DNA of 64,000 nucleotides, from positions 1 through 64,000 of the forward strand of contig DATIWI010000056.1 of NCBI GenBank assembly GCA_035519475.1. Direction: 5' to 3'. The stretch is from Fen-1467 sp035519475. Lineage in GTDB: Bacteria; Verrucomicrobiota; Verrucomicrobiia; Opitutales; Opitutaceae. The notes beneath the pieces are model-generated. The model searched no databases. It was not told the origin of the DNA and saw nothing but the letters and a program-made list of their open reading frames with translations. This document shows positions 1 to 8,714 of the stretch, one piece after another; position 1 is the first letter of the stretch; each line of letters begins with the position of its first letter. The position numbers were made by a program, and so were the translations under genes.

Positions 1-2
1 AC

Positions 3-161
3 TACGATGCCGTGGGCCTGGTGCTCGTCGCCAAGGCGTTTGCGCACATCCGGCACAGCGAAGACCGGGAATCGCTGGAGTACGTGCTCATCGGCACACT
101 GCTCTCCTTCGGGCTGGCGATCGCGGTGGGCGAACTCGTGAATCACCTCAGCGCGGCCTGA
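3..161 (+). CDS. C-terminal end of a membrane protein (partial, cut by window edge)
   Basis: An open frame runs in from the left edge (phase starting at base 3) and stops at TGA 159-161, giving 52 residues. Two hydrophobic stretches (VGLVLVAKAF and VLIGTLLSFGLAIAVG) are separated by a charged segment rich in H, R, E and D, as in a small membrane protein with two or more helices. The family cannot be identified from this tail. The next gene is on the opposite strand and converges on it. Confidence 0.5.
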   Translation, partial: YDAVGLVLVAKAFAHIRHSEDRESLEYVLIGTLLSFGLAIAVGELVNHLSAA

Positions 162-192
162 GGCGCACGCCGCCTTCGCCGCCGGCGCCCCC

Positions 193-1224
193 TCAGGCGC
201 CCTCCCAGTCGAGGATGATCTTGCCCGACTGGCCGGAACGCATCAGGCGGAAGCCCTCCTCAAACTCGGCGCAGGGGAAGCGGTGGGTGATGACGGGCGT
301 GATGTCGAGGCCGCTCTGGATGAGCGCGGTCATCTTGTACCACGTCTCGTACATTTCGCGGCCGTAGATGCCGCGGATCGTGAGCATGTTGAAGACCACC
401 TTGTTCCAATCGATGGCGGCCTTTTCCGGCATGATGCCGAGCAGGGCGATGCGACCGCCGTGATACATGTTGTCGATCATGTCGTTCAGCGCCCTCGGAT
501 TGCCGGACATTTCCAGCCCCACATCGAATCCCTCCTTCATGCCGATCTCCCGCTGCACGTCGTGCAGGTTCTCGCGCGAGACGTCGACGACGCGGGTGGC
601 GCCCATCCGCTGGGCCAAGGCGAGCCGCAGCGGATTCACGTCGGTGACGACGATCTTCCGCGCGCCGGACTTCTTGGCGATGGCGGTGGCCATGCAGCCA
701 ATGGGGCCCGCGCCGGTGATGAGGACATCCTCGCCCACGAGGTCCCATTGGAGCGTCGTGTGCGTCGCGTTGCCGAGGGGATCGAAGCACGACAGCACGT
801 CGAGCGGGATCGACGGGTCCACGTGGACGGCGTTGCTGGCGGGGAGGCACAGGTATTCGGCGAACGCCCCGTCGCGGTTGACCCCGACCCCCTTGGTGTC
901 CTTGCAGAGATGGCGCCGGCCGGCGAGGCAGTTGCGGCACTGGCCGCACACTATGTGGCCCTCGCCATCGACAAGGTCGCCGGCCTGAAAGCCCTGGACG
1001 TTGCTGCCGACCGCCACGATCTCGCCCACGAATTCATGGCCGATGATCATCGGCGGCTTGATGGTCTGCTGGGCCCAGTGATCCCAATTGTAGATGTGCA
1101 CGTCCGTGCCGCAGATCGACGTCTTCTTGACCTTGATGAGCACGTCGTTGATGCCGGGCTGGGGCACGGGCGCCTCGATGAGGTGGAGACCGGGCCCGGC
1201 CCGGAGTTTGGCGATGGCGCGCAT
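193..1224 (-). CDS. tdh: L-threonine 3-dehydrogenase
   Basis: Zinc-dependent medium-chain dehydrogenase that oxidises L-threonine to 2-amino-3-ketobutyrate with NAD+. The 343 residues carry the catalytic zinc ligands C38 and H63-E64, the four-cysteine structural zinc loop (C93, C96, C99, C107), the Rossmann motif GAGPIG at 171-176 and the Tdh-type stretch FDPLGNATHT. Length matches E. coli Tdh (341). The frame can extend to a GTG at 1239; the ATG at 1224 was chosen because MRAIAKLRAGPGL aligns with known N termini. No kbl partner is adjacent. The same window holds the threonine biosynthetic genes hom, lysC and thrC. Confidence 0.93.
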   Translation of the reverse strand: MRAIAKLRAGPGLHLIEAPVPQPGINDVLIKVKKTSICGTDVHIYNWDHWAQQTIKPPMIIGHEFVGEIVAVGSNVQGFQAGDLVDGEGHIVCGQCRNCLAGRRHLCKDTKGVGVNRDGAFAEYLCLPASNAVHVDPSIPLDVLSCFDPLGNATHTTLQWDLVGEDVLITGAGPIGCMATAIAKKSGARKIVVTDVNPLRLALAQRMGATRVVDVSRENLHDVQREIGMKEGFDVGLEMSGNPRALNDMIDNMYHGGRIALLGIMPEKAAIDWNKVVFNMLTIRGIYGREMYETWYKMTALIQSGLDITPVITHRFPCAEFEEGFRLMRSGQSGKIILDWEGA

Positions 1225-1370
1225 GGTTTTCGGAGCCACGGGAAGAGTGGTTGGTCGCGGACTCTAACCGGGTCCCGCGCGGAAACAATCCCCAAGCCTG
1301 TCATCGGCTGGCCCACTGCTCGCAGCCGGAAACGGCCACACCCGTGAGGACGCCGATCCCGGGGCCGGCG

Positions 1371-1904
1371 CTACTCCGCCAGGAGCTGCGCGCCCTCGAT
1401 GGCCAGCAGTCGCGCTTTCAAGCGTACCCCGCCGGCGGAGGAGAACCCGATGAGCCGCCCACCCGCGCCGATGATGCGATGGCAGGGCACGATGAGCGGC
1501 CACGGGTTGCTGCCCATCAGTGCGCCGATTGTCCGGCTGTTGGCGGAGGGTTCGCGCAGCATCCCGGCGAGATCACCGTAAGTGCGGGTCTCTCCCGCCG
1601 GCACGGTCCGCGCGGCCTCATACACGCGGCGGGCGAAGAGCGAAACCCGGCTGAAATCGAGGGGCACGCCGGTGAAATCCTGGAGGTCGCCCGCCAGATG
1701 CCGCTGGACTTGGACGATGAGCGCACCGATCCACGGGGGCGCCGCCTCGGCGCTCGTCGCCGGATCGTGCGTCCCCGTCTGGCGGGCGAGCCAGCGCACC
1801 GTGTCCGCCTGGTCGCGCCCCGGCAAGACAAATGCCGTCAGCCCGGCGTCGTTCCACGCCAGGGCGCAGGACCCGATGGGGGTGGCGAACAGGAGGTAGC
1901 CCAT
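1371..1904 (-). CDS. ogt: Methylated-DNA--[protein]-cysteine S-methyltransferase
   Basis: Suicide repair protein that transfers alkyl groups from O6-alkylguanine to its own cysteine. The 177-residue product has the active-site PCHR at 140-143 (acceptor C141), followed by IIGAGGRLIGFS, typical of the Ogt/MGMT catalytic domain. An upstream in-frame extension to 2006 would run into the divergently transcribed dGTPase gene and is not family-like, so the ATG at 1904 is preferred. About 90 bp separate it from that gene and must hold both promoters. Confidence 0.92.
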   Translation of the reverse strand: MGYLLFATPIGSCALAWNDAGLTAFVLPGRDQADTVRWLARQTGTHDPATSAEAAPPWIGALIVQVQRHLAGDLQDFTGVPLDFSRVSLFARRVYEAARTVPAGETRTYGDLAGMLREPSANSRTIGALMGSNPWPLIVPCHRIIGAGGRLIGFSSAGGVRLKARLLAIEGAQLLAE

Positions 1905-1995
1905 GGTGTTGCGCCCGTAGTCGAGGCGGCGCGGGCCGGGCGCACAAGCGGAAATTCGTTTGCGCCGCCCGCGCGCCGCGCCTACGCCCTCCGCC

Positions 1996-3264
1996 ATGCA
2001 GAACACGTTCTACACCGCCTTCGACGAGGAAACGCTCGGAGGACGGCGCCGGCCCGACTACCGCACGATCTTCCAGATCGATCGCGACCGGGTCATCCAC
2101 TCCCACGCCTTCCGCAAGCTGCAGTCGAAGACCCAGGTGTTCCTGTCGGGCGAATACGACATCTACCGCACCCGGCTCACCCATTCCATGGAGGTGGCGC
2201 AGATCGGCCGGTCGATCTGCCACTACCTGCGCAGCCGGGGCCGACCCCTGCGGGACAATTTCCATATCGACTCGGATCTGGTGGAGGGCATCTGTCTCGC
2301 CCACGATCTCGGCCATCCGCCATTCGGCCACTCCGGCGAACGCACGCTCCAGGAGCTGATGCGGACCCACGGCGGCTTTGAAGGCAACGCCCAGACCCTG
2401 CGGCTCCTGACCGAGACGATCTACCAGAATGAGAGCGGCGTGCGCGGCATGCAACCGACGCGGGCGCTGCTCGACGGCGTGCTGAAGTACAAGACGCTCT
2501 ACAGCGAATGGTCGCCGCCGGCCACGCAGCATTTCCTCTACGATCCGCAGCGCACCTATCGCGAGTACGTCTTTGCGGGGGCGCCGCTGCCGCCGGCGCT
2601 GGCGGCAGGCGAACCGCTCAACGCCTTCAAGAGCGTCGAATGCCAGATCATGGACTGGGCCGACGACGTGGCCTATTCGCTCCACGACATCGTCGACGGC
2701 GTGAAGGTCGGCTTCCTTACCATCGAACGTGTCGAGCGGTGGGCGGCGGCCGAGCCGATCGACGCCGCCCAGCAGCGGCTGCTCGACACGCTGTTCGACG
2801 CGGTGCGCAGCGACCGGTTGGAAAACGTGTTCTCGCTGAAGATTGGCCGGTGCATCCAGGCGTGCCGGCTGCGCGGGCGCGACAATTTCATGGCGGCCAA
2901 GACCAACCGCTACCGCTTTGAGCTGGTGGTGGCGCCCGAGGCCCAGCGCGAGGCGCTGTTTTTCAAGAAACTGGCCAACGACATCATTTTCGAGAGCCCG
3001 CAGTTCCAGCAGATGGAGCACAAGGCGCGGCGGGTGCTGTTCGATCTGTGGGAGTCGGGCTGGCGCAACTACGTGGAGCCCGGGCGGCGCGTCATTCACA
3101 TCCTGCCGCGCAACGTGGGCAGCCTGGTCGCCGCCGCGCCCACGGCGCTCGACAAGGCTAGGGGCATCTGCGACTGGCTGGCGGGACTCACCGACGGCAT
3201 GATCATCCGCACCCATCGGCGGCTCTTTGATCCCGAATTCGGCAGCATCCGCGATCTAAGCTGA
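1996..3264 (+). CDS. dgt: Deoxyguanosinetriphosphate triphosphohydrolase-like HD protein
   Basis: HD-superfamily dNTP triphosphohydrolase, expected to hydrolyse dGTP or other dNTPs to deoxynucleoside and triphosphate. In 422 residues the metal-binding set is visible: H63 in RLTHSMEVAQ, the H103-D104 pair in AHDLGHPPFGH, and a later D in the MDWADDVAYS segment. The N terminus FRKLQSKTQVF is typical of the family. An earlier ATG at 1960 adds 12 unlikely residues, so the start was placed at MQNTFYTAFDEET. It is divergent from ogt; both act in nucleotide or DNA damage housekeeping. Confidence 0.9.
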   Translation: MQNTFYTAFDEETLGGRRRPDYRTIFQIDRDRVIHSHAFRKLQSKTQVFLSGEYDIYRTRLTHSMEVAQIGRSICHYLRSRGRPLRDNFHIDSDLVEGICLAHDLGHPPFGHSGERTLQELMRTHGGFEGNAQTLRLLTETIYQNESGVRGMQPTRALLDGVLKYKTLYSEWSPPATQHFLYDPQRTYREYVFAGAPLPPALAAGEPLNAFKSVECQIMDWADDVAYSLHDIVDGVKVGFLTIERVERWAAAEPIDAAQQRLLDTLFDAVRSDRLENVFSLKIGRCIQACRLRGRDNFMAAKTNRYRFELVVAPEAQREALFFKKLANDIIFESPQFQQMEHKARRVLFDLWESGWRNYVEPGRRVIHILPRNVGSLVAAAPTALDKARGICDWLAGLTDGMIIRTHRRLFDPEFGSIRDLS

Positions 3265-3382
3265 GGCGGGCGTTCTGAGTGGGGCAGCGCGCGCGAAGGC
3301 CGACCGGCGCGGCCGCCTCCACGATCGCTTCGGCGCGCCAAGGAGCGCCGGCTCCACCGGCACGGCAAGGACGGGTGCGCGC

Positions 3383-3847
3383 CTAGGTCGTGACGAGATC
3401 GATCTTCTCGGGGTGCACGAGCGCTTCGAAGTCCGCGTAGGCCATCTTGATGACCTCGGTGTGCGTGCAGGCGTTGAAGGCGATCTCGGGTTCGGCGGCG
3501 AGGCCCGCCGCCACATAGATCGGCATGCCGTAGAGATTGCCGAAGGGCGGCATGGCGCCGATCTCGCAGTCCGGGAAGGCGCCCTGGAATTCCGCCTCGC
3601 TGGCCAGCTTGACGTGGTCGGTCTCGAGCAGTTCGCGCAGGTCGGAGATCACCAGCTTGCGGTTCGCGGGCAACACCACCATGGCGAGCGCGCCGCCGAT
3701 CTTGACGATGACCGTCTTGGCAAAGCCGCGGCCCGACACGTGGCTCGAGGCGGCGATCTCCGCGGCGGTGAACGCCGGGGAATGCTGGACACTGACGTAT
3801 TTGATGCCGCGGCTGTTCAGGAACTCCTTCAACTTGGCTGATGGCAT
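3383..3847 (-). CDS. YbaK/EbsC-family aminoacyl-tRNA deacylase
   Basis: Protein of 154 residues of the YbaK/ProRS-INS superfamily, whose members hydrolyse mischarged aminoacyl-tRNAs in trans. Characteristic features are the N-terminal RGIKYVSVQHSPAFTAAEIA, the central GRGFAKTVIVKIGG with the conserved lysine, and the later GAMPPFGNLYGMP loop. The open frame extends 150 codons upstream into amrS, but that part is a shadow of amrS; the ATG at 3847 (MPSAKLKEF) is the family-like start. It lies 128 bp downstream of amrS on the same strand and may be cotranscribed. The tRNA substrate cannot be told from sequence. Confidence 0.85.
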   Translation of the reverse strand: MPSAKLKEFLNSRGIKYVSVQHSPAFTAAEIAASSHVSGRGFAKTVIVKIGGALAMVVLPANRKLVISDLRELLETDHVKLASEAEFQGAFPDCEIGAMPPFGNLYGMPIYVAAGLAAEPEIAFNACTHTEVIKMAYADFEALVHPEKIDLVTT

Positions 3848-3975
3848 GGGCTCTCCTATGGGTTTGGCGGTGGTGGCGTTGGCGCCATCGCGGGGCGCCA
3901 CGGGCCAGGCAGTTCGATTCGGGTTCGACGCTGGCAGTCTGGGTCTGGTCTGCCGGGTGTAATCAAAGATGGAGG

Positions 3976-5058
3976 TCAGCCCAGCCGCACCGGCTGGCGG
4001 CGCGCGCCCCACGTGCCGGGCTGCCGCTCGAACCGCCCGGCGATCTCGCAGCCGCAGGACCGGCAGCGGCAGTTCTCGAGGTTGTAGGCGCCCAGTTCGT
4101 ACCAGTCGCGCTCGATGAGCAGGGTGCCGCACCCCGGGCACCACGTGCTGCCGCCTGCGCGGTCGTGCACGTTGCCCGTGTAAACGTGCCTGATTCCCTT
4201 GGCGCGCGCGATGTCCCGGGCCCGCGTGAGGGTGGCGGGCGGCGTCCGGGGGGTGTCGAGCATCTTGAAGTCGGGATGAAACGCGGTGAAATGCCACGGC
4301 ACGTCCGGCCCGAGATTCGCGGCGTACCAGTCGGACGCGCGGTCGAGCTCGTCAGTGCTGTCGTTTGCCCCCGGGATCAGCAGCGTGGTCACCTCGAACC
4401 ACACGTCGGTTTCACGGCGCAGGTACACCAGCGTTTCGAGCACGGGCTGGAGCTCGGCGAAGCAAAGGCGGTGATAAAACTCTTCGGTGAACCCCTTCAG
4501 GTCCACGTTGGCCGCGTTCATCACCCGGTAGAACTCGGGCCGCGCCTCGGCCGTGATGTAGCCGGCGGTCACCGCCACCGTCTGGACGCCCTGCGCGCGG
4601 CAGGCGAGGGCGACGTCGATCGCGTACTCGGCGAAGATGACCGGATCGTTGTAGGTGAACGCCACCGAGCGGCAGCCAAGGCGCTTCGCGGTGGCCGCGA
4701 TGCTCTCGGGCGAGGCGGCGTCGGTCAGCCGGTCGGATTCCCGCGCCTTGCTGATGTCCCAGTTCTGGCAGAAGCGGCAGCCGAGGTTGCAGCCCGCGGT
4801 GCCAAAGGAGAGCACGCTCGAACCGGGATAGAAATGGTTGAGGGGTTTTTTTTCGATCGGATCGATGCAAAACCCGCTGCTCCGGCCGTAGGTGGTCAGC
4901 ACGAGCCCGTCGCCGGCGCGCTGCCGCACAAAGCAGAACCCGCGCTGGCCGTCCTGCAGCTTGCAGAAGCGCGGACACAGCCGGCACTCGACCCGGCCGT
5001 CGGGCAGTCGCGCCCACCACCGGGCGGCATGATCGGACACGTGTTGCTCCCGGACCAT
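3976..5058 (-). CDS. amrS: AmmeMemoRadiSam system radical SAM enzyme
   Basis: Radical SAM protein of 360 residues that is the third component of the AMMECR1/MEMO/radical-SAM trio, a widely conserved system of unknown biochemical role. The [4Fe-4S]-SAM motif is C90-x3-C94-x2-C97 (CNLGCRFC). An N-terminal cysteine group (C25, C28, C32) and C-terminal pairs CPGCG and CRCRSCGC suggest extra metal or cluster sites. The start ATG at 5058 lies four bases after the amrB-amrA stop, so the two are almost certainly one transcriptional unit. Confidence 0.93.
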   Translation of the reverse strand: MVREQHVSDHAARWWARLPDGRVECRLCPRFCKLQDGQRGFCFVRQRAGDGLVLTTYGRSSGFCIDPIEKKPLNHFYPGSSVLSFGTAGCNLGCRFCQNWDISKARESDRLTDAASPESIAATAKRLGCRSVAFTYNDPVIFAEYAIDVALACRAQGVQTVAVTAGYITAEARPEFYRVMNAANVDLKGFTEEFYHRLCFAELQPVLETLVYLRRETDVWFEVTTLLIPGANDSTDELDRASDWYAANLGPDVPWHFTAFHPDFKMLDTPRTPPATLTRARDIARAKGIRHVYTGNVHDRAGGSTWCPGCGTLLIERDWYELGAYNLENCRCRSCGCEIAGRFERQPGTWGARRQPVRLG

Positions 5059-5062
5059 GGCC

Positions 5063-6439
5063 TCAGCCCTCCTCTTCCACAAAGCGCGGCTCCTTGAAGC
5101 TGCGCGCCCGGAACCGCTGGATCGCGATTTCCTCGTCGGGCCCGATGTCGGCCTTGCGCCGCGCGATGCCGAGCTGCTCGTCCACCGCCGCAATCCCCCG
5201 GATGGCCGGCAGGAGGACGCCCTTGCGCCCGTCCGGCGCCGACACCACGACCCCATAGACCGCCGGGTCGAGTGCCGCCTTCGCCGCCACCGGTTCCAGC
5301 TCGCCCAGCACGGTGACGCTGAACCGGAGCTCCGGCAGCTCCGGCGCCTGCACCGGCGGGAAGCGGTAGTCATGGAAGGCCGTGGCGAGCGCGTTGCGCC
5401 ACGTCTCGTGCACGAGGTCCTTCTCCATCGCCTGGAGCGAGCCCCGGCAGCCGCGGAGTTCACCTCGGGCGGTTCGCACGGTGACAAAAACGCCGTGGCG
5501 GGCTGTCAGTTCCCCCGCGGCCTGAAACGGCGGCGAGCGCGGGCCGCCGCTGAACTCCGATTCCACCGCCCGCCGCGCAATCGCCGGCAGGTCGGCGAAA
5601 TGGGAGACGGCGCCGCCGGCGCCGTCCGCCGCCGCTTTCGGTTCAAACAGGATCGCCACGCCATAGCCGACGCCGAACGGCCCCTCGTAGCTCAGGACCG
5701 CATGCCCGTCATTCCGGTATCCCGTCGCGGCGAGCGCCACCACGGTCGGGTCGGCGACGTCCTCGGCCGCCACCTCCTGCAGCCCGGGATCGATCTGGCG
5801 GACGTTGCCGTACGCGCCCTCCCGCAACAAGGCGATGAACAGCTCGTCGAAGCGGTGCGCGTCGCGGTGGAAACCGCAGGGCGCCGAGGCCGTCAGCCGG
5901 TGGCTCATGTCGCCGCTGGCGATCACGGCCACCCGCCGCGGCAGCCCCTCGGCGGTGGCGGCGATCGCCCGGCCCAGGTCGTCGCGCCCGCCTTCCCCGG
6001 AATAGTTCAGGCTCAGGATCACCGTCGGCCCCTTCCAACCCGCCCACACGAGGTAGCAGAGGGGAACCGTCGCGCCGTGATCGAGCGGTTCGCCGCCGAT
6101 GCGCCAGGTCCGCAGCTGGCGGCGGGCGGCCTCGGTCTCGAGCCGATCGGCGAAGGGGCGATCGAGCGGCAGGTCCACCCTGTCCTCCGGGGCGCCGAAC
6201 GCGGCCAGCGATCCGCGCAGCCGTGGCGTCTGCCAGACGCCGAATGCGCCCGGCTGCCGCGGCGAATGCGGGGAGATGAGCACGACGCACTCCGGATGCG
6301 ACGCGACCGCCCGGCGGGCGACGGCCGTCATGGCGTCGGCCGTGGCCGCGGCATCCGCCAGGCGTTCGCCGCCGACACCCGGCACGAGGATGGGCGCGTG
6401 TGGCATCAGACCGGCAAAGGCAATCGGGCCATTCACCAT
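5063..6439 (-). CDS. amrBA: AmrB-AmrA fusion (MEMO1-like + AMMECR1 domains)
   Basis: A single 458-residue chain joins two AmmeMemoRadiSam components. The first ~270 residues are MEMO/LigB-like, with candidate metal-site histidines H14 (MPHAP), H58 (SPHSP), H121 and H180 (SGDMSH). From about residue 283 the chain is AMMECR1-like and contains the signature LRGCRGS at 328-334. The start ATG at 6439 is preceded by GAGGTG at a suitable distance. The fusion, the 4-bp gap to amrS and shared strand imply a functional complex. The domain-fused form is known in some bacteria; its substrate is not known. Confidence 0.92.
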   Translation of the reverse strand: MVNGPIAFAGLMPHAPILVPGVGGERLADAAATADAMTAVARRAVASHPECVVLISPHSPRQPGAFGVWQTPRLRGSLAAFGAPEDRVDLPLDRPFADRLETEAARRQLRTWRIGGEPLDHGATVPLCYLVWAGWKGPTVILSLNYSGEGGRDDLGRAIAATAEGLPRRVAVIASGDMSHRLTASAPCGFHRDAHRFDELFIALLREGAYGNVRQIDPGLQEVAAEDVADPTVVALAATGYRNDGHAVLSYEGPFGVGYGVAILFEPKAAADGAGGAVSHFADLPAIARRAVESEFSGGPRSPPFQAAGELTARHGVFVTVRTARGELRGCRGSLQAMEKDLVHETWRNALATAFHDYRFPPVQAPELPELRFSVTVLGELEPVAAKAALDPAVYGVVVSAPDGRKGVLLPAIRGIAAVDEQLGIARRKADIGPDEEIAIQRFRARSFKEPRFVEEEG

Positions 6440-6537
6440 TGCTGCACCTCTTGCCCGCAATCTAACGGGCGAACCCGCGCTCGCCAAGCATGAGTTTGCC
6501 GCCGGTGAGTCGGTGCCGCGCCGCCCTCGCGGGCACG

Positions 6538-7278
6538 CTATCCCGCCAGGGGCACGATCCGCGCGCCCGGGATCTTCCGATCGATGATTTCCCGGGTCAG
6601 GTTGAACCACTGCCGGCATTGGTCCAGGACGACACTGTCGGCGGTGGCGATGATCTCGGTGGCCGCTGCCAGGATCGCGTCCGGATTCGGCACCAGCTCG
6701 ATCTGCCACAGCCAGCCACGTTCGCGGGCGAGGTCCCCCATGATCTTCTTCAACCGCCCGCTGTTGGACACGGGCCGGTCGAGGTACCAGATCCAGCAGG
6801 AGGCGCCGAGCACCGTCGACGCCTCGCCGAGGAGTTCCAGCGCCGGCAGGGTCTCCGCCACTTTGCGGTAGGTGCCGTGCATGCTCGCGATGTCGCGGTA
6901 GGTCCCGTCGCAGGCGGCCAGTATCATGCCGCCGCCCAGGGCCACCTCGATCGTCGTCAACACGTTGTAGCCGTCGAGCCAGAGCGCGCGGCCGGCGAGA
7001 CCCGCGGCGTCGAGCCGGCGGGCGGCCCGCTGGCTTCGGGCGGCATCCGGGCAGGCGCAGCGTTCGAGCGCCGCGCGTTGCCGGGCGGCCAGCTGATAGC
7101 GGTCGCCGACCAACTTCAGCGCCGACGCCGGCGCATAATTCCGGCTCAGGAGCCAGCAGAGATCCGCAGTCGCCTGGCGCAGCCTGGGCCACGCTGCGGG
7201 GGCAAACAGCGCCGCATCCTCCGGGTGCGGGCCGCGATGAGTGCGGGTATCGGGCACGGGGTTCTCGTGCGGGCTCAC
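6538..7278 (-). CDS. DUF434/DUF5616-type PIN-like protein
   Basis: Protein of 246 residues. An N-terminal helical region (roughly 30-95) resembles DUF434. It is followed by LWLDGYNVLTTIE, CDGTYRDIA, DRPVSNSGRLK and ADSVVLDQC, an ordered set of acidic positions like that of PIN/NYN-type nucleases. The GTG start at 7278 overlaps the upstream gene's TGA as GTGA, a translational-coupling arrangement, which is why it was chosen over a longer frame reaching 7815. It sits 98 bp upstream of amrBA. Nuclease activity is inferred from the acid pattern only. Confidence 0.7.
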   Translation of the reverse strand: MSPHENPVPDTRTHRGPHPEDAALFAPAAWPRLRQATADLCWLLSRNYAPASALKLVGDRYQLAARQRAALERCACPDAARSQRAARRLDAAGLAGRALWLDGYNVLTTIEVALGGGMILAACDGTYRDIASMHGTYRKVAETLPALELLGEASTVLGASCWIWYLDRPVSNSGRLKKIMGDLARERGWLWQIELVPNPDAILAAATEIIATADSVVLDQCRQWFNLTREIIDRKIPGARIVPLAG

Positions 7279-7835
7279 CGTGCCCGTTGGTACGTGCCCA
7301 TCAACTGGGTCTCGGCCAAGATATGGCCGGCGATGGCGCGCAGCAGATCCTGCTTGGTCGCGCGCGCTTTCAGGGCCAGTTCCGTGTCCAGCGCGTAGAG
7401 TTTGAAGAAATAGCGATGCGGCTGGCCCGGTGGCGGGCACGGCCCGCCGTAACCCACGCGCCGGAAGTCGTTCTGACCCTGCTTCGCGCCGTTGGGCAGC
7501 GTCTCGGTCGCGGGCACCATCTCGGGCAGTTCGCGCGCGGTGCCGGGCAGCCCATAGATCACCCAGTGCACCCAGGTGCCCACGGGGGCGTCCGGGTCGT
7601 CGCAGATCACGGCAAAGCTCCGCGTGCCCGGCGCCAGTTCGCTCCACTGCAGCGGCGGCGACACGTCGGCGCCGTCGCAGGTGTATTGCATCGGTATCGG
7701 CTGACCGTCCGCAAAGGCCGTGCTGGTCATTTTCATGGTGCCAATCTCCTTTCCGGGCTGGCGGGGCTCGGCGGCGGCCAGCGCACCAGCCGTCGCGATT
7801 GCTGCCAGCAGGCATCTAGGCCAATTCATCTTCAT
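7275..7835 (-). CDS. Exported YbhB/YbcL-type PEBP (Raf-kinase-inhibitor-like) protein
   Basis: Phosphatidylethanolamine-binding-protein family member of 186 residues. Residues 1-22 form a signal peptide (MKMNWPRCLLAAIATAGALAAA), so the protein is probably periplasmic. The mature part has the family marks YTCDGADVSPPLQW, DDPDAPVGTWVHWVIYGLP and the loop GYGGPCPPPGQPHRYFF. Ligand and role of bacterial PEBPs are not well established. AGAGG lies upstream of the ATG at 7835; a second ATG two codons on is possible. The stop overlaps the start of the DUF434-like gene. Confidence 0.88.
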   Translation of the reverse strand: MKMNWPRCLLAAIATAGALAAAEPRQPGKEIGTMKMTSTAFADGQPIPMQYTCDGADVSPPLQWSELAPGTRSFAVICDDPDAPVGTWVHWVIYGLPGTARELPEMVPATETLPNGAKQGQNDFRRVGYGGPCPPPGQPHRYFFKLYALDTELALKARATKQDLLRAIAGHILAETQLMGTYQRAR

Positions 7836-7986
7836 CTGCTTTGCCTCTTGCGAAGGAGAACCGCGCGGATTTGGAGGGAGATTCGGGGTGTGATCGCGGA
7901 TGGTCCAGAGGTACAACAATGGGATCACATCATGCGTCGCGGTGTCAGTGCGCCTCGTTTCCGAGTCTATCCTCGGCCAGGTTTTT

Positions 7987-8005
7987 GATCCGTGTAATCC
8001 GTGGT
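7987..8005. repeat. Word-like intergenic repeat (ATCCGTG motif)
   Basis: In the 189 bp between the PEBP gene and the adenosine-specific kinase gene, the word ATCCGTG-TA-ATCCGTGG occurs as a near-tandem. The same word pair recurs at 14814-14823, upstream of serA. Function unknown; it may be a dispersed intergenic word or part of a transcript end. Confidence 0.45.
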
Positions 8006-8024
8006 TTGATTGCAGCGCGGGCAA

Positions 8025-8510
8025 TCACTGCTTGTAGCCGATCTTGCGCAGGAAATCCTTTCGCCAGACGATGTCGGCGTCGGCTTCCACGCCCAGGGGC
8101 GGAGAACCATCGACGACGCCCATGACTCCGCGGCCTTGGTCCGTCACAGCGACGATGACCTCCGTCGGATTGGCGGTGGCGCAGAAGATCCGGCACACTT
8201 CCGGCACCGCCTTGATCGCGTTGAGCACGTTGACGGGGAAAAAGCCGTCGCCGAGAAACACGAGGAACGTGTGGCCGGCGCCGATGGCCAGCGCGTTTTG
8301 TCGGGCCAGCTCGGTCAGGGCCGCGTCCGTGCCCGACCAGCGGATCAGGCATTTGCCCGACGCTTCGCAGAAGGCCAGGCCGAACTTGATGCCCGGCACC
8401 GCGTTCACCAACGCCTCATGCACATCTTCGACCGTCTTGATGAAGTGGGTCTGGCCGAGGATGAAGTTGGTGGCGTCGGGCTTCTTGATCCTGACGGTGA
8501 TCATTTGCAT
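8025..8510 (-). CDS. Adenosine-specific kinase (DUF355 family)
   Basis: Protein of 161 residues matching the Adenosine_kin/DUF355 family throughout, for example DATNFILGQTHFIKTVEDVHEA early, GPTGD-like SGTDAALTELARQNA in the middle, and ATANPTEVIV followed by GRGVMGVVDG near the end. Family members studied in archaea bind adenosine and have been described as adenosine-specific kinases. The start at 8510 is fixed by an excellent AGGAGG about ten bases upstream; a longer frame to 9128 is a shadow of the divergent gene. It heads the minus-strand run leading to the Amr genes. Confidence 0.85.
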   Translation of the reverse strand: MQMITVRIKKPDATNFILGQTHFIKTVEDVHEALVNAVPGIKFGLAFCEASGKCLIRWSGTDAALTELARQNALAIGAGHTFLVFLGDGFFPVNVLNAIKAVPEVCRIFCATANPTEVIVAVTDQGRGVMGVVDGSPPLGVEADADIVWRKDFLRKIGYKQ

Positions 8511-8714
8511 CGTCCGTATCCTCCTCTCTGCTAAACCGGGTGGCCCGGGGGCGGGCTGACACCGCCGATGGTAAGCCGGTCCGGGCGCGCCGCGCAAGAC
8601 CTGAGCCGGGCGGGTCGCCGGCAAGGAGGGGGGCGGACCCGATGAAACGGTGACTGATTCTCGCTGCCCGCCGTGCAGGGTTTCCGAGGCGGGCGGGTTT
8701 ATGCAACCGACCCC

